Both the position numbers and the translations under genes were made by a program. From Pseudomonas pharyngis (lineage in GTDB: Bacteria; Pseudomonadota; Gammaproteobacteria; Pseudomonadales; Pseudomonadaceae), in the NCBI RefSeq assembly GCF_021602345.1, contig NZ_BQID01000016.1, positions 1 through 64,000 of the forward strand: DNA of 64,000 nucleotides, in the 5' to 3' direction. Shown piece after piece: positions 7,926-15,573 of this stretch (position 1 is its first letter; the number at the start of each line of letters is the position of its first letter). The notes under the pieces are model-generated. The model searched no databases, was not told the origin of the DNA, and saw nothing but the letters and a program-made list of their open reading frames with translations.

Positions 7926-8999
7926 ATGAATCTGGCGCAGAACACCATGGAAAACCAACGCGGCAAAGGCTTGTCATTCGCCAGACGCATTTACCTGCCG
8001 CGAGCCATCGGGCTGAGCATCGGCTTCTTCAGCGTGGGCGCCGCGATGTATCCGTTGAACATGCCGGGCTGGGTCTGGGCCTTGTTGCTGTTTAACGGTT
8101 TTCTCTGGCCGCACGTGGCTTATCAATGGTCGACCCGCTCGGCCTTTCCCTATCGCGCCGAACGCCGCAACCTGCTCTATGACTCGGTGTTCGGCGGTTT
8201 CTGGACCGCGTGTTTCCAGTTCAACCCACTGACCACCGTGACCATTCTGTCGATGATGACCATGAACAACGTCGCCGCCGGTGGCGTGCGCCTGTTCTGG
8301 CTCGGCGCGCTCGCCCAGGTGATCGGCGTGCTGCTGGGCTGGTCAATGTTCGGGGTCAAGTTCACTCTGACGGCCACGCAGACTCAAGTCTGGGCCTGCC
8401 TGCCGATGCTGACGCTTTATCCGCTGGCTTTGGGAATGGTTTGCTACCGGTTGGCGATCAAACTCGCCGAACACAAACGCACTCTAAGCGCCCTGAGCCG
8501 CACCGACAGCCTGACCGGCCTGCTCAACCACGGCGCCTGGAAAGACCTGCTGCATCTCAAGTTTCAGCAGTGCCGACAGCACAATTCCCAAGCGATTCTG
8601 GCGCTGATCGACATCGATCATTTCAAGTCGATCAACGACAGTTACGGGCACATCGTCGGCGACGCGGTGCTGCGGCAGTTAAGCCATGAGCTGAAATTCG
8701 TACTCGACGAAAGCAAGCTGGCCGGGCGTTACGGTGGCGATGAATTCTGCGTGATCTTGCCCAACCTGCCCCTGAGCAAGGCTGAAGCGCTGATGGAGCA
8801 ACTGCGTCAGGCACTGGATCGATACCGCCATCCCGACGTTTCCGAGCTGCGAGTCAGCCTGAGTATCGGGCTTGCTCGCTATCAAACCTCTTACGCCGAT
8901 GCCCTTGAGTGGTTCGAAGATTCCGACAAGGCGCTGTACACGGCCAAGCACACGGGACGTAACACAATCAGCGTAGCGTTGAGCCGATCACCCGCCTGA
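7926..8999 (+). CDS. MASE2-GGDEF diguanylate cyclase (DgcC/AdrA-like)
   Basis: A 357-residue inner-membrane enzyme that would make cyclic di-GMP from two GTP. Residues ~20-180 form the MASE2 sensor with several membrane segments (RRNLLYDSVFGGFWTACFQFNP is typical of the domain). Residues ~190-350 are the GGDEF domain, with an intact GGDEF at 270-274 and the upstream DIDHFKSINDSYGH metal/GTP site. The RxxD inhibitory site normally five residues before GGDEF is replaced by DESK, so product feedback inhibition should be weak. Start is either 7926 or the ATG at 7947; neither has a strong Shine-Dalgarno. Confidence 0.9.
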   Translation: MNLAQNTMENQRGKGLSFARRIYLPRAIGLSIGFFSVGAAMYPLNMPGWVWALLLFNGFLWPHVAYQWSTRSAFPYRAERRNLLYDSVFGGFWTACFQFNPLTTVTILSMMTMNNVAAGGVRLFWLGALAQVIGVLLGWSMFGVKFTLTATQTQVWACLPMLTLYPLALGMVCYRLAIKLAEHKRTLSALSRTDSLTGLLNHGAWKDLLHLKFQQCRQHNSQAILALIDIDHFKSINDSYGHIVGDAVLRQLSHELKFVLDESKLAGRYGGDEFCVILPNLPLSKAEALMEQLRQALDRYRHPDVSELRVSLSIGLARYQTSYADALEWFEDSDKALYTAKHTGRNTISVALSRSPA

Positions 9000-9004
9000 A
9001 AAAA

Positions 9005-9063
9005 CTTGTACAAAATTGAGAAAAATCGATTTCTTGTACAAGTTTATAAGGTTTTGTATAAGT
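9005..9063. promoter_or_regulatory. Cluster of three TTGTACAA-type sites
   Basis: ACTTGTACAA at 9005, CTTGTACAAG at 9034 and the degenerate TTGTATAAG at 9055 form a cluster immediately after the cyclase stop codon and ~105-160 bp before the chemoreceptor gene. The first two are mirror images of each other and each is itself palindromic, as expected of sites for a dimeric repressor binding cooperatively. The regulator is not identified. Confidence 0.45.
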
Positions 9064-9070
9064 TAATCCG

Positions 9071-9121
9071 CCAGCCGGGATGCTGGCACACTGCTTCCAG
9101 CCATCGATATATCTGGCTGGC
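9071..9121 (+). other. Two adjacent hairpins in chemoreceptor leader
   Basis: GCCAGC/GCTGGC arms (9071-9088) are followed by CCAGCCA/TGGCTGG arms (9098-9121). The four arms are related in sequence, so alternative pairing is possible. They lie 48 bp before the chemoreceptor ATG and could be a leader structure or extra protein-binding sites. Confidence 0.35.
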
Positions 9122-9168
9122 TGACGCGGAAACAGGGACCCCACCTTCAGTCCTATTTCCAGAGTGCC

Positions 9169-10494
9169 ATGAACATGATTTTCAACCGCCACAAGACTGC
9201 CCTCGTCGATCTCCAAAACACCATCAACCAACAAGCCGGCTTGCTGGAGGCGATCAACCGCTCCATGGCAGTGATCGAATTCGATGTCGACGGTGTGGTT
9301 CTGCGCGCCAACGACAACTTCCTGAAAACCATGGGTTACACCCGCGAACAGGTGATCGGGCAGCCCCATCGCCATTTCTGCTCTCCAGAGTTTGCCCGTG
9401 GCAATCAGTACACCGAGTTGTGGTCGCGATTGAAAAGCGGCCAGTTCCAGTCCGGCACCTTTGAACGTATTGACAGCCAGGGCCGACCAATCTGGCTCGA
9501 AGCCAGCTATAACCCGATCAAGGATGACTCGGGTCGCGTGGTGAAAGTGGTCAAGTACGCCATGGATGTCACCGCCAAAGTGCAGCAGGAAAGCGAAGCC
9601 AATGCGAAATTGCAGGCGATCGACCGCGCCATGGCGGTGATCGAATTCGATCTCGACGGCAATATCCTCACCGCCAATCAGAATTTTCTGACGCGCATGG
9701 GCTACACCCTCGCCGAACTCAAAGGCAAACATCACCGTTTGTTCTGCCCCGCGCAGCTAGTCAACAGCAGCGCCTACCAGGATTTCTGGCGCCGGCTGAA
9801 TCAGGGCGAACTGTTTCAGGGCCAGTTCGAACGCGTCGACAAACGCGGGCAGACCGTGTGGCTTGAAGCCAATTACAACCCGGTCTACGACGCCGCCGGC
9901 CGCTTGTGCAAAGTAGTGAAGTTCGCGTCGGACGTGACCGCCCGGGTCGAGCAGCACGAGCAGGATGCGCGCAGTGCCAGCGCCGCCTATCACATCTCGG
10001 TGGCTACCCGAAAAGTCGCCGAGCAAGGTACGCAAGTGATTCAGCAAGCGGCCAGTGAAATGCGCGAAATTGCCGACGACATCGCCGAATCCTCAACCCT
10101 GATCGCACAACTCGGCGAGCGCTCCGAGCAGATCACCGCTATCGTCAACACCATCCGCGCGATTGCCGATCAGACCAATCTTTTGGCCCTGAACGCCGCC
10201 ATCGAAGCCGCGCGAGCCGGTGAGCAGGGTCGCGGTTTTGCCGTGGTGGCCGATGAAGTGCGGCAACTGGCGGCGCGCACCAGCGGCTCGACAGCGGAAA
10301 TTTCCAACATGATCGGCCTGATCCAGACCGAAACCCGTCAGGCGATCAAGAGCATGGACGGCACCCGTGGTCGCGCGGCGCAAGGTGTCGAACTGGCGGA
10401 TCAGGCCGGTACGGTGATTTTGCAGATTCGTGACGGCGCCAGCGAAGCGGTGGAAGCGGTGAGCATGTTCGCCAATGAGCGGGCGCCGGGTTAA
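9169..10494 (+). CDS. Cytoplasmic PAS-PAS methyl-accepting chemotaxis protein (BdlA-like)
   Basis: A 441-residue soluble chemoreceptor without membrane segments. Two tandem PAS domains (about residues 22-130 and 145-255) are internally repeated: each begins SMAVIEF or AMAVIEF and has NFLxxMGY, FC, FERxDxxG and WLEAxYNP, followed by VKVVK or CKVVK. The C-terminal signalling domain (~270-441) contains the conserved hairpin tip [20 protein letters not shown] and [15 protein letters not shown]. This architecture matches BdlA, which couples redox or nutrient cues and c-di-GMP to biofilm dispersal. A c-di-GMP-making enzyme lies directly upstream. A paralogue occurs at 39344-40663. Confidence 0.88.
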   Translation: MNMIFNRHKTALVDLQNTINQQAGLLEAINRSMAVIEFDVDGVVLRANDNFLKTMGYTREQVIGQPHRHFCSPEFARGNQYTELWSRLKSGQFQSGTFERIDSQGRPIWLEASYNPIKDDSGRVVKVVKYAMDVTAKVQQESEANAKLQAIDRAMAVIEFDLDGNILTANQNFLTRMGYTLAELKGKHHRLFCPAQLVNSSAYQDFWRRLNQGELFQGQFERVDKRGQTVWLEANYNPVYDAAGRLCKVVKFASDVTARVEQHEQDARSASAAYHISVATRKVAEQGTQVIQQAASEMREIADDIAESSTLIAQLGERSEQITAIVNTIRAIADQTNLLALNAAIEAARAGEQGRGFAVVADEVRQLAARTSGSTAEISNMIGLIQTETRQAIKSMDGTRGRAAQGVELADQAGTVILQIRDGASEAVEAVSMFANERAPG

Positions 10495-10500
10495 ACGCGA

Positions 10501-11379
10501 TCACGGCCACCGCAGCGCCCGCCCCAGTTCATCGAACAGCGTGACCACCGAGCGCAATGCGCGGCAGTCCGGGCGGGTGAGCAACCACAACGCGGTGTCG
10601 TAACCGTGCAAGGGTTCGCTCAGGGCTTGCAGCCCTTCGTTGATGAGAAAGTCCGGCAACGCCGCCACGCCCAGTCCGGCGCGGACCAGTTCCGTGACAG
10701 ACAGCATGCTATTGCAGCGATAGCTCGGCGTCACACCGGGCAACTGCTGACGGCGCCAGGCGACGGTCGGGTGATCAGGCAAAAAGTCGTCAGGGGCGAT
10801 CCAGGTCAGTGCCGCCAAATCGGTCGCTTCAACCTTTTGTAGATAACGCTGACTGGCGCAGATACGGTAGGAGATCTTCGTCAGCTCACGTCCGACCAGA
10901 TGCTCCGGCGGTGTACGTGTCAGGCGCAGGGCGATGTCGGCATCGCGGCGGCTGAGGTTGGCGAAATCGTTTGAGGTGCTCAGCTCGATGGTCAGCGCCG
11001 GATAGTTCGGCATGAACTGCGCCAGCGCCGGCAGCAGCAGACCTTGCAACACCGAATCGGTGCAGGTCAGGCGCACCGTACCGCTGACCACTTCGCCGCC
11101 CTGCTCCACACCGATACGCGCCGCTTCCAGTACTTGCTCGGCACGTTCGGCCTGCTCGGCCAGGGTCTGCGCGAGGCTGGTGGGCAAATAACCGGCGCGG
11201 CTTTTTTCGAACAGTTGCTGGCCGAGGGACGCTTCCAGTCGGCGCACGGCGCGAAACACCGTCGACACATCGACCTTCAACAACTGCGCGGCCCGGGCCA
11301 GAGAGCCGCCGCGCACTAAGGCGAGAATCAGGGCCAGATCCGGGAAATCCAGTTGATATTGCGTGGCTGCATTGATCAC
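10501..11379 (-). CDS. LysR-family transcriptional regulator
   Basis: A ~292-residue LysR regulator: winged helix-turn-helix at residues ~10-65 (LVRGGSLARAAQLLKVDVSTVFRAVRRLEASLGQQLFEK) and a substrate-binding domain after it (DIALRLTRTPPEHLVGREL...). No ATG exists at the proper place; the GTG at 11379 (VINAATQYQ) is my choice. A longer frame continues upstream but runs antisense to the neighbouring amidotransferase, so it is not used. Divergent from the amidotransferase gene with 78 bp between, which holds direct repeats suitable for LysR binding. Confidence 0.82.
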   Translation of the reverse strand: MINAATQYQLDFPDLALILALVRGGSLARAAQLLKVDVSTVFRAVRRLEASLGQQLFEKSRAGYLPTSLAQTLAEQAERAEQVLEAARIGVEQGGEVVSGTVRLTCTDSVLQGLLLPALAQFMPNYPALTIELSTSNDFANLSRRDADIALRLTRTPPEHLVGRELTKISYRICASQRYLQKVEATDLAALTWIAPDDFLPDHPTVAWRRQQLPGVTPSYRCNSMLSVTELVRAGLGVAALPDFLINEGLQALSEPLHGYDTALWLLTRPDCRALRSVVTLFDELGRALRWP

Positions 11380-11386
11380 TTGGGCA

Positions 11387-11416
11387 AACGCCAATTTCGA
11401 GTGCGTGAACGCCAAT
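11387..11416. promoter_or_regulatory. Direct repeats between LysR gene and amidotransferase
   Basis: AACGCCAAT occurs at 11387 and again at 11408, exactly 21 bp apart (two helical turns), followed by a TATAGT -10-like box at about 11419. This is a plausible LysR recognition/activation region for the rightward operon. Confidence 0.4.
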
Positions 11417-11457
11417 CTATAGTGAGCTTCGTCCCTCAACAAGCACAGCGAGTCCTC

Positions 11458-12165
11458 ATGGAATCCAGAGCCCTGCGCATCGCGCTGATCGGTGATTACG
11501 ACCCGCAAGTCACCGCCCACCAAGCCATCCCGGTCGCCCTCGGACTGGCGGCGGAACACCTTCGCCGTCCGGTTGATTTCCAATGGTTGGCCACCGACCG
11601 AATCCTGACGGAGACACCGCTGGAACATTTCGACGGCTTCTGGTGTGTGCCGGCCAGCCCCTATAAAAGTGAAGACGGCGCCCTGCGGGCCATCCGCTTT
11701 GCCCGCGAGCAGCAGCGCCCTTTCCTCGGCACCTGCGGCGGTTTTCAGCATGCGGTGCTGGAGTTTTCCCGCAACGTGCTGGGCTGGGCCGACGCCGAGC
11801 ATGGCGAAACTTCGCCCGACGCCAGCCGCGCAGTGCTCTCGCCGCTGACGTGTTCGTTGGTGGAAGCAGTGGACAGTATTCATCTGGTGCCCGGCTCGTT
11901 GATCGCCAGGGCGTACGAAACGTCGGAGATTCGTGAAGGTTATCGCTGTCGCTACGGTGTGAATCCGCAGTTCGAACGGGAGTTGCTGACCCATGAACTA
12001 CACGCCGTGGGTCACGATTCGGCAGGCGATCTGCGTGCCATCGAACTGCAAAACCATGTGTTCTTTGTCGCCACACTGTTCCAGCCGGAACGCGCAGCGC
12101 TCAAGGGGAACTTGCCACCGCTGGTGCGGGCGTTTGTCGAAGCCTGCTCGGAGCACTGTCGATGA
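11458..12165 (+). CDS. CTP-synthase C-terminal-like glutamine amidotransferase
   Basis: A 235-residue class-I glutamine amidotransferase-like protein. The nucleophile motif FLGTCGGFQHAVLE puts the catalytic Cys at residue 93 and closely resembles the glutaminase half of CTP synthase (GxCxGxQ). The histidine expected in the C-terminal part may be in ELHAVGHD. The synthetase half of CTP synthase is absent, as in proteins annotated 'CTP synthase C-terminal region-related'. It would hydrolyse glutamine, or act on a related gamma-glutamyl compound; no ammonia acceptor is visible. Starts at ATG 11458 and overlaps the next gene by 4 bp. Confidence 0.8.
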   Translation: MESRALRIALIGDYDPQVTAHQAIPVALGLAAEHLRRPVDFQWLATDRILTETPLEHFDGFWCVPASPYKSEDGALRAIRFAREQQRPFLGTCGGFQHAVLEFSRNVLGWADAEHGETSPDASRAVLSPLTCSLVEAVDSIHLVPGSLIARAYETSEIREGYRCRYGVNPQFERELLTHELHAVGHDSAGDLRAIELQNHVFFVATLFQPERAALKGNLPPLVRAFVEACSEHCR

Positions 12166-12476
12166 ATCCGAACACTGCGTGTTTCGCCGTGATCTTCACT
12201 TCGACCCGCACCGAGGGCGATAACGGCTATGCCGAGGCCTCCGAGCGCATGATGCAATTGGTTGCCGAGCAACCGGGTTTTCTCGGCATCGATTCGATCC
12301 GGGGCGCGGACGGGGTGGGGATTACGGTTTCGTACTGGGAGAGTGAGGCGGCAATTCTGGCGTGGCGCGAGCATCCGGAGCACCGGGTGATTCAGGCGCG
12401 TGGACGGGCCGAGTGGTATTCGGCGTTTCATACGCGGGTGTGTCGGGTGGAGCGGGAGTATCGGTTCGGGGAGTGA
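12162..12476 (+). CDS. ABM-domain monooxygenase-like protein
   Basis: A 104-residue single-domain protein of the antibiotic-biosynthesis-monooxygenase fold (ferredoxin-like dimer). The pattern YAEASERMMQLVAEQPGFLGIDSIRG...ITVSYWESEAAILAWREHPEHRVIQARGRAEWYSAFHTRVCRVER is typical: W in the SYW motif, AWREHPEH, and a C-terminal barrel strand. Members act on quinones, haem or unknown small molecules without added cofactors. ATGA overlap with the preceding amidotransferase indicates translational coupling and a shared role under the divergent LysR. Confidence 0.85.
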   Translation: MNPNTACFAVIFTSTRTEGDNGYAEASERMMQLVAEQPGFLGIDSIRGADGVGITVSYWESEAAILAWREHPEHRVIQARGRAEWYSAFHTRVCRVEREYRFGE

Positions 12477-12496
12477 GTATTGCGGTGTAATCACTG

Positions 12497-12601
12497 ACCC
12501 CTTCGCGGGCAAGCCCGCTCCCACAGGTAGTGCGCTGCTCTCAAGATCACACTGTACCTGTGGGAGCGGGCTTGCTCCGGGCGGCGTTCCGACGAAGGGG
12601 C
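12497..12601. repeat. Inverted REP pair (REPIN), variant right arm
   Basis: TTCGCGGGCAAGCCCGCTCC at 12502 is mirrored by CCTGTGGGAGCGGGCTTGC at 12557. The right copy then departs into CCGGGCGGCGTTCCGACG instead of the usual CGCGAA ending; that same motif turns up in the repeat at 60595. Confidence 0.85.
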
Positions 12602-12622
12602 CAGAACAGTCGCAGCAGAATC

Positions 12623-12949
12623 TCAGCCCTTCACCAGACTACGCACCGCCTCAATCTCCGGCACTTCGCGTTTACTCATATAAACGCGCAATGGCTCAGT
12701 AATGTTGATCCGGTCATCGATATTCTGGTCCAGCAGCAACTGGATCAGTTCGCGCTTGAGGGTCATGGTCTGTTCGGTGGTCGGTGCCCAGACGAATTCG
12801 CTGCACGGGATGATGCCGTCATCGGCCACGTCCATGCCGAACGAATCCTCACTGAAGCGCACGATGTACTGGCCGGTCTTGCGGTTGAGGCCGACAAAGC
12901 CCTTGAGGTCGTCGGCGGCCTGGCAGATGAGTTGCGATGTGATGCGCAT
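12623..12949 (-). CDS. Conserved hypothetical protein, 108 residues
   Basis: A small acidic soluble protein (start ATG 12949, preceded by a GTGAGG ribosome-binding site; an in-frame start at 12961 is also open). It begins MRITSQLICQAADDLKGFVGLN and includes DVADDGIIPCSEFVW, with no known catalytic motif. It resembles short conserved proteins of Pseudomonas with no assigned role. It diverges from glpQ; 218 bp lie between the two starts. Confidence 0.65.
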   Translation of the reverse strand: MRITSQLICQAADDLKGFVGLNRKTGQYIVRFSEDSFGMDVADDGIIPCSEFVWAPTTEQTMTLKRELIQLLLDQNIDDRINITEPLRVYMSKREVPEIEAVRSLVKG

Positions 12950-13167
12950 GGTAAACCTCACAAAAGTGATCGAAGGTTTACACGCAGGGCAATGGGTGGC
13001 GCGCCCTCTGCCGGGGCGGTTGCCGTGGCCAAGCGTACTGCAAACGAACGCACAAAAGTGCGCAAATTTTCGCTTTCAGTACGTTTATGTCGGTCTCGCG
13101 ATAGCAGGTTTTCGTTTGAGTTGCTAAAAAGTACATCTTTGAAAATGCCTGCGAAAGGAACTCGATA

Positions 13168-14295
13168 ATGCCCGCCACTTTCACCAAAAGCGCACTGCTG
13201 CTGAGCCTGATGCTCGGCCTCGGTCAGGCCCACGCCGCCAACCAGTCGAGCCCCGTCGCACTGGCCGCCACTCAAGGTATTCCGCACCCGGCGGTGATCG
13301 CCCACCGTGGCGCCTCCTTCGATGCCCCGGAATCCACCGCTGCGTCCTACAAACTGGCCCGCGACCTGGGCGCCGATTACCTGGAAATGGATTTGCAGCG
13401 CAGCAAGGACGGCGTGCTGTTCGCCCTGCACGACGACAACCTGCAACGCACCACCGATGTCGCCACCAAATTCCCGGAGCGCAAGGACAGCCCGGCCAAT
13501 GCCTTCACCATGGCCGAACTGAAGACCCTCGACGCCGGCAGCTGGTACAACGCCAAGTACCCGGATCGCGCCCGCCCGTCCTACGTCGGTCTGAAGATTC
13601 TGACCCTCGACGAAATCATCGACATCGCCCAGGCCAACCCAAAGCACAAACCCGGCCTGTACATCGAAACCAAGGAACCGAAGCTGTTCCCGGGGATCGA
13701 GCATGACCTGAAGGAAAAACTCCAGGATCGCGGCTGGTTAAGCCCGGCCGGTTCGAAACTGGCGAAAAGCGCCCTCGGTGTCGGTCAGGGCAAAGGCAAG
13801 GTGATCCTGCAGACGTTCGAGAAGAGCAGCCTGGAAATGCTGCAGAAGGAAATGCCGCAGGTGCCAAAAATCCTGTTGCTGTGGGTCGGCGAAGGCAGCA
13901 TCGAGCCGAAATCCAAAGTGACCTTTGCCGAATCCGGCGAGAAGGACAAGAACGCTTTCTACGGTAAGCAGGAGCCGAAATCCGAAGCCGAGTTCAAGCA
14001 GTGGATCGACTACGCCAAGGCTCAGGGTGCGATCGGCACCGGCCCTTCGGCGAAGCTGACCCACGGCGGCGATCAGAGCTATTCGGATCTGGTGCAGCCC
14101 TGGATGAACCAGTACACCCACGATCAGGGCCTGCTGGTGCACGTCTACACCGTGGATGAGCCGGTGGACTTCGAGAAAGTCATGGCCGCCGGCGTTGACG
14201 GCATCTTCACCAACCGCGCCAGCGAACTGCTGAAATTCTACAAACGCCCGGCCGCCGCCAGTGTGGATCAGGTGTTGAAGAACAACGGCTTCTGA
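13168..14295 (+). CDS. glpQ: Periplasmic glycerophosphodiester phosphodiesterase
   Basis: A 375-residue enzyme that splits glycerophosphodiesters into glycerol-3-phosphate and an alcohol. A signal peptide (residues 1-23, ending AHA|ANQ) directs it to the periplasm. Catalytic motifs are intact: IAHRGASFDAPEST (HRG and Glu), YLEMDLQRSKDG and LFALHDDNLQRTTD near residues 46-95, and VYTVDEP near the C-terminus. The start has an AAAGGAACTCGATA leader. Two TTTTCG-containing stretches (13068 and 13110) precede it and might be regulator sites, but I cannot name the regulator. Confidence 0.93.
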   Translation: MPATFTKSALLLSLMLGLGQAHAANQSSPVALAATQGIPHPAVIAHRGASFDAPESTAASYKLARDLGADYLEMDLQRSKDGVLFALHDDNLQRTTDVATKFPERKDSPANAFTMAELKTLDAGSWYNAKYPDRARPSYVGLKILTLDEIIDIAQANPKHKPGLYIETKEPKLFPGIEHDLKEKLQDRGWLSPAGSKLAKSALGVGQGKGKVILQTFEKSSLEMLQKEMPQVPKILLLWVGEGSIEPKSKVTFAESGEKDKNAFYGKQEPKSEAEFKQWIDYAKAQGAIGTGPSAKLTHGGDQSYSDLVQPWMNQYTHDQGLLVHVYTVDEPVDFEKVMAAGVDGIFTNRASELLKFYKRPAAASVDQVLKNNGF

Positions 14296-14320
14296 TCTGC
14301 AAATTCGGGCGTCAGTATCG

Positions 14321-14367
14321 CGAGCAGGCTCGCTCCCTCGGGGAGTCCGGCCTGCTCGCTGCGTTTT
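14321..14367 (+). terminator. Hairpin after glpQ (REP-like)
   Basis: CGAGCAGGC (14321) pairs with GCCTGCTCG (14350), followed by GCGTTTT. The left half resembles a REP element, so it may serve as both repeat and terminator. Confidence 0.6.
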
Positions 14368-14433
14368 AAGGGTGAATTAAGTTGCGGTGATTAACCTGAA
14401 CTCACTTAAACGAATCACCCAAAGGAATAACCG

Positions 14434-14739
14434 ATGAAAACTTTGACTGCCCTGTTTACCGCTGCCGCCCTGACCCTCACCGCTGGCCTGGCCCAGGCTG
14501 ACGTTCGCGTTGACCAGATCCCGCAACTGGTCAAGGAAGGCAAGATCAAATCGCTGGAGTCGATGAACGCAGAAGCGCTGAAACTGCATCCGGGTGCGAC
14601 CATTACTGACACTGACCTGGATAACCACTTCAATGGTTATGAGTACGAAGTTGAACTGCGTACTGCTGATGGCAAGGAGTTCGATGTGGACTTCGATGCG
14701 ACCACCGGCAAGGTGCTGAGCAACAAGCAAGATACTTGA
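14434..14739 (+). CDS. Periplasmic PepSY-domain protein
   Basis: A 101-residue secreted protein: signal peptide 1-22 (cleavage after AQA), then a single PepSY domain with the usual ending YEYEVELRTADGKEFDVDFDATTGKVLSNKQD. PepSY proteins inhibit or chaperone proteases or sense periplasmic conditions; many small ones are controlled by two-component systems, but none is nearby here. It has its own ribosome-binding site (AAAGGAATAACCG) and a strong terminator, so it is probably monocistronic. Confidence 0.88.
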   Translation: MKTLTALFTAAALTLTAGLAQADVRVDQIPQLVKEGKIKSLESMNAEALKLHPGATITDTDLDNHFNGYEYEVELRTADGKEFDVDFDATTGKVLSNKQDT

Positions 14740-14753
14740 TTGGCTGATAAAAC

Positions 14754-14788
14754 AAAGCCGCACGACTTTTGGGTTGTGCGGCTTTTTT
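14754..14788 (+). terminator. Rho-independent terminator of PepSY gene
   Basis: AAAGCCGCAC and GTGCGGCTTT form a perfect stem followed by a T run, 14 bp after the stop codon. Confidence 0.9.
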
Positions 14789-14833
14789 GTGTCTGGCGTT
14801 TGACGAAACTCCGGTTTCGCCTGTGAGAACCAT

Positions 14834-15010
14834 CCCCTCACCCCAGCCCTCCCGAAACGTCGGACCGCCCCCAAGGGGGCGAGGGGGAAAGGGAGCCGAT
14901 CTTCATGCTGTTCAAACCTGAGTTCGACTCAGAACTGTCAGGTCGGCGTAACTCGAACATTCAACTCCGTCAGTCCCCTCTCCCTTTGGGAGAGGGTTAG
15001 GGTGAGGGGG
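14834..15010. repeat. CCCTCACCC/GGGTGAGGG intergenic element, copy A
   Basis: A 177-bp intergenic element bounded by CCCCTCACCCC and GGGTGAGGGG. Its core contains CAGGTCGGCGTAAC, and its reverse complement aligns with copy C (47890) through GCCGACCTGA, CGAACTC and GATCGGCTCCCT. The left end is diverged. It has no open reading frame of note. Other copies are at 25262, 47890 and 60595. Confidence 0.85.
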
Positions 15011-15017
15011 AAAGGCT

Positions 15018-15461
15018 TCACGCGGTCGTACTGACCAAAGAACCGGAAGTACCGCTGTCCGAATCCTGCAATGCCGCCAACAACGCCGCCGTCGCCGTCT
15101 GCAACGACGCCGACGTCGTCGCGATCTGCGATTGCGCAGCCGCCACATCCGCAGCCTTCGCATCCTGACTTTCCTGCTTGGCCTGAGCCGCTTGCAACGC
15201 CTGCTGCTCTTCCTGCAACTGCTTCTGCAGCTCGGCAATCTGCTTGCGCAGTTCTTTCACGGTATCCGATTCATCGCTGCTGGAACTGCTGTCCCCCGCC
15301 GGCGCCGCACCGCCGCCTGCTGCGACTTTGCTGGTGTCTGCCTTCACGCCAGTGCTGGCCGCCGCAGTGGTCGAGGTGTCGTCGCCCGTGTCGGCAATCG
15401 AGGTTTTGCTGGTAGACGTAGTGACGGTCTGATTGATCGAAACAGACGTGATGCTGACCAT
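15018..15461 (-). CDS. Coiled-coil hypothetical protein
   Basis: A 147-residue protein starting MVSITSVSINQTVT (ATG 15461, with GGAG 8 bp upstream). Residues 1-70 are Ser/Thr/Ala-rich and probably disordered; residues ~72-105 form a strong heptad coiled coil (TVKELRKQIAELQKQLQEEQQ); the rest is an Ala/Gln/Ser-rich helix. The layout recalls FlxA-like proteins, but that is a weak match. No signal peptide or membrane segment. It lies downstream of a membrane chemoreceptor on the same strand, so it might be co-transcribed, though a hairpin separates them. Confidence 0.6.
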   Translation of the reverse strand: MVSITSVSINQTVTTSTSKTSIADTGDDTSTTAAASTGVKADTSKVAAGGGAAPAGDSSSSSDESDTVKELRKQIAELQKQLQEEQQALQAAQAKQESQDAKAADVAAAQSQIATTSASLQTATAALLAALQDSDSGTSGSLVSTTA

Positions 15462-15525
15462 GGGGAATCTCCAATGCCGGTGATAGATGACCGGGCATCG
15501 GCGGCGGTCTGCACGAATTGAGATC

Positions 15526-15564
15526 GACTGTGTACCGACTCGGTATCCGAACCGGTACACAGTC
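15526..15564 (-). terminator. Perfect 12-bp inverted repeat after chemoreceptor gene
   Basis: GACTGTGTACCG (15526) and CGGTACACAGTC (15553) are exact reverse complements around a 15-base loop, starting 9 bp after the chemoreceptor stop codon. There is no T run, so it may slow transcription or protect the 3' end rather than terminate fully. Confidence 0.5.
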
Positions 15565-15573
15565 CCTGGCCGG

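Noticed and set aside
9005-9063. Repeated TTGTACAA taken as a CRISPR-like repeat
   Set aside because: Only three short, partly degenerate copies with unequal spacers (29 and about 21 bp centre to centre); no long identical repeats and no cas genes.
10501-11994. Extended 497-residue form of the LysR protein
   Set aside because: The extra ~205 N-terminal residues are antisense to the amidotransferase gene and the LysR HTH begins only after the GTG at 11379.
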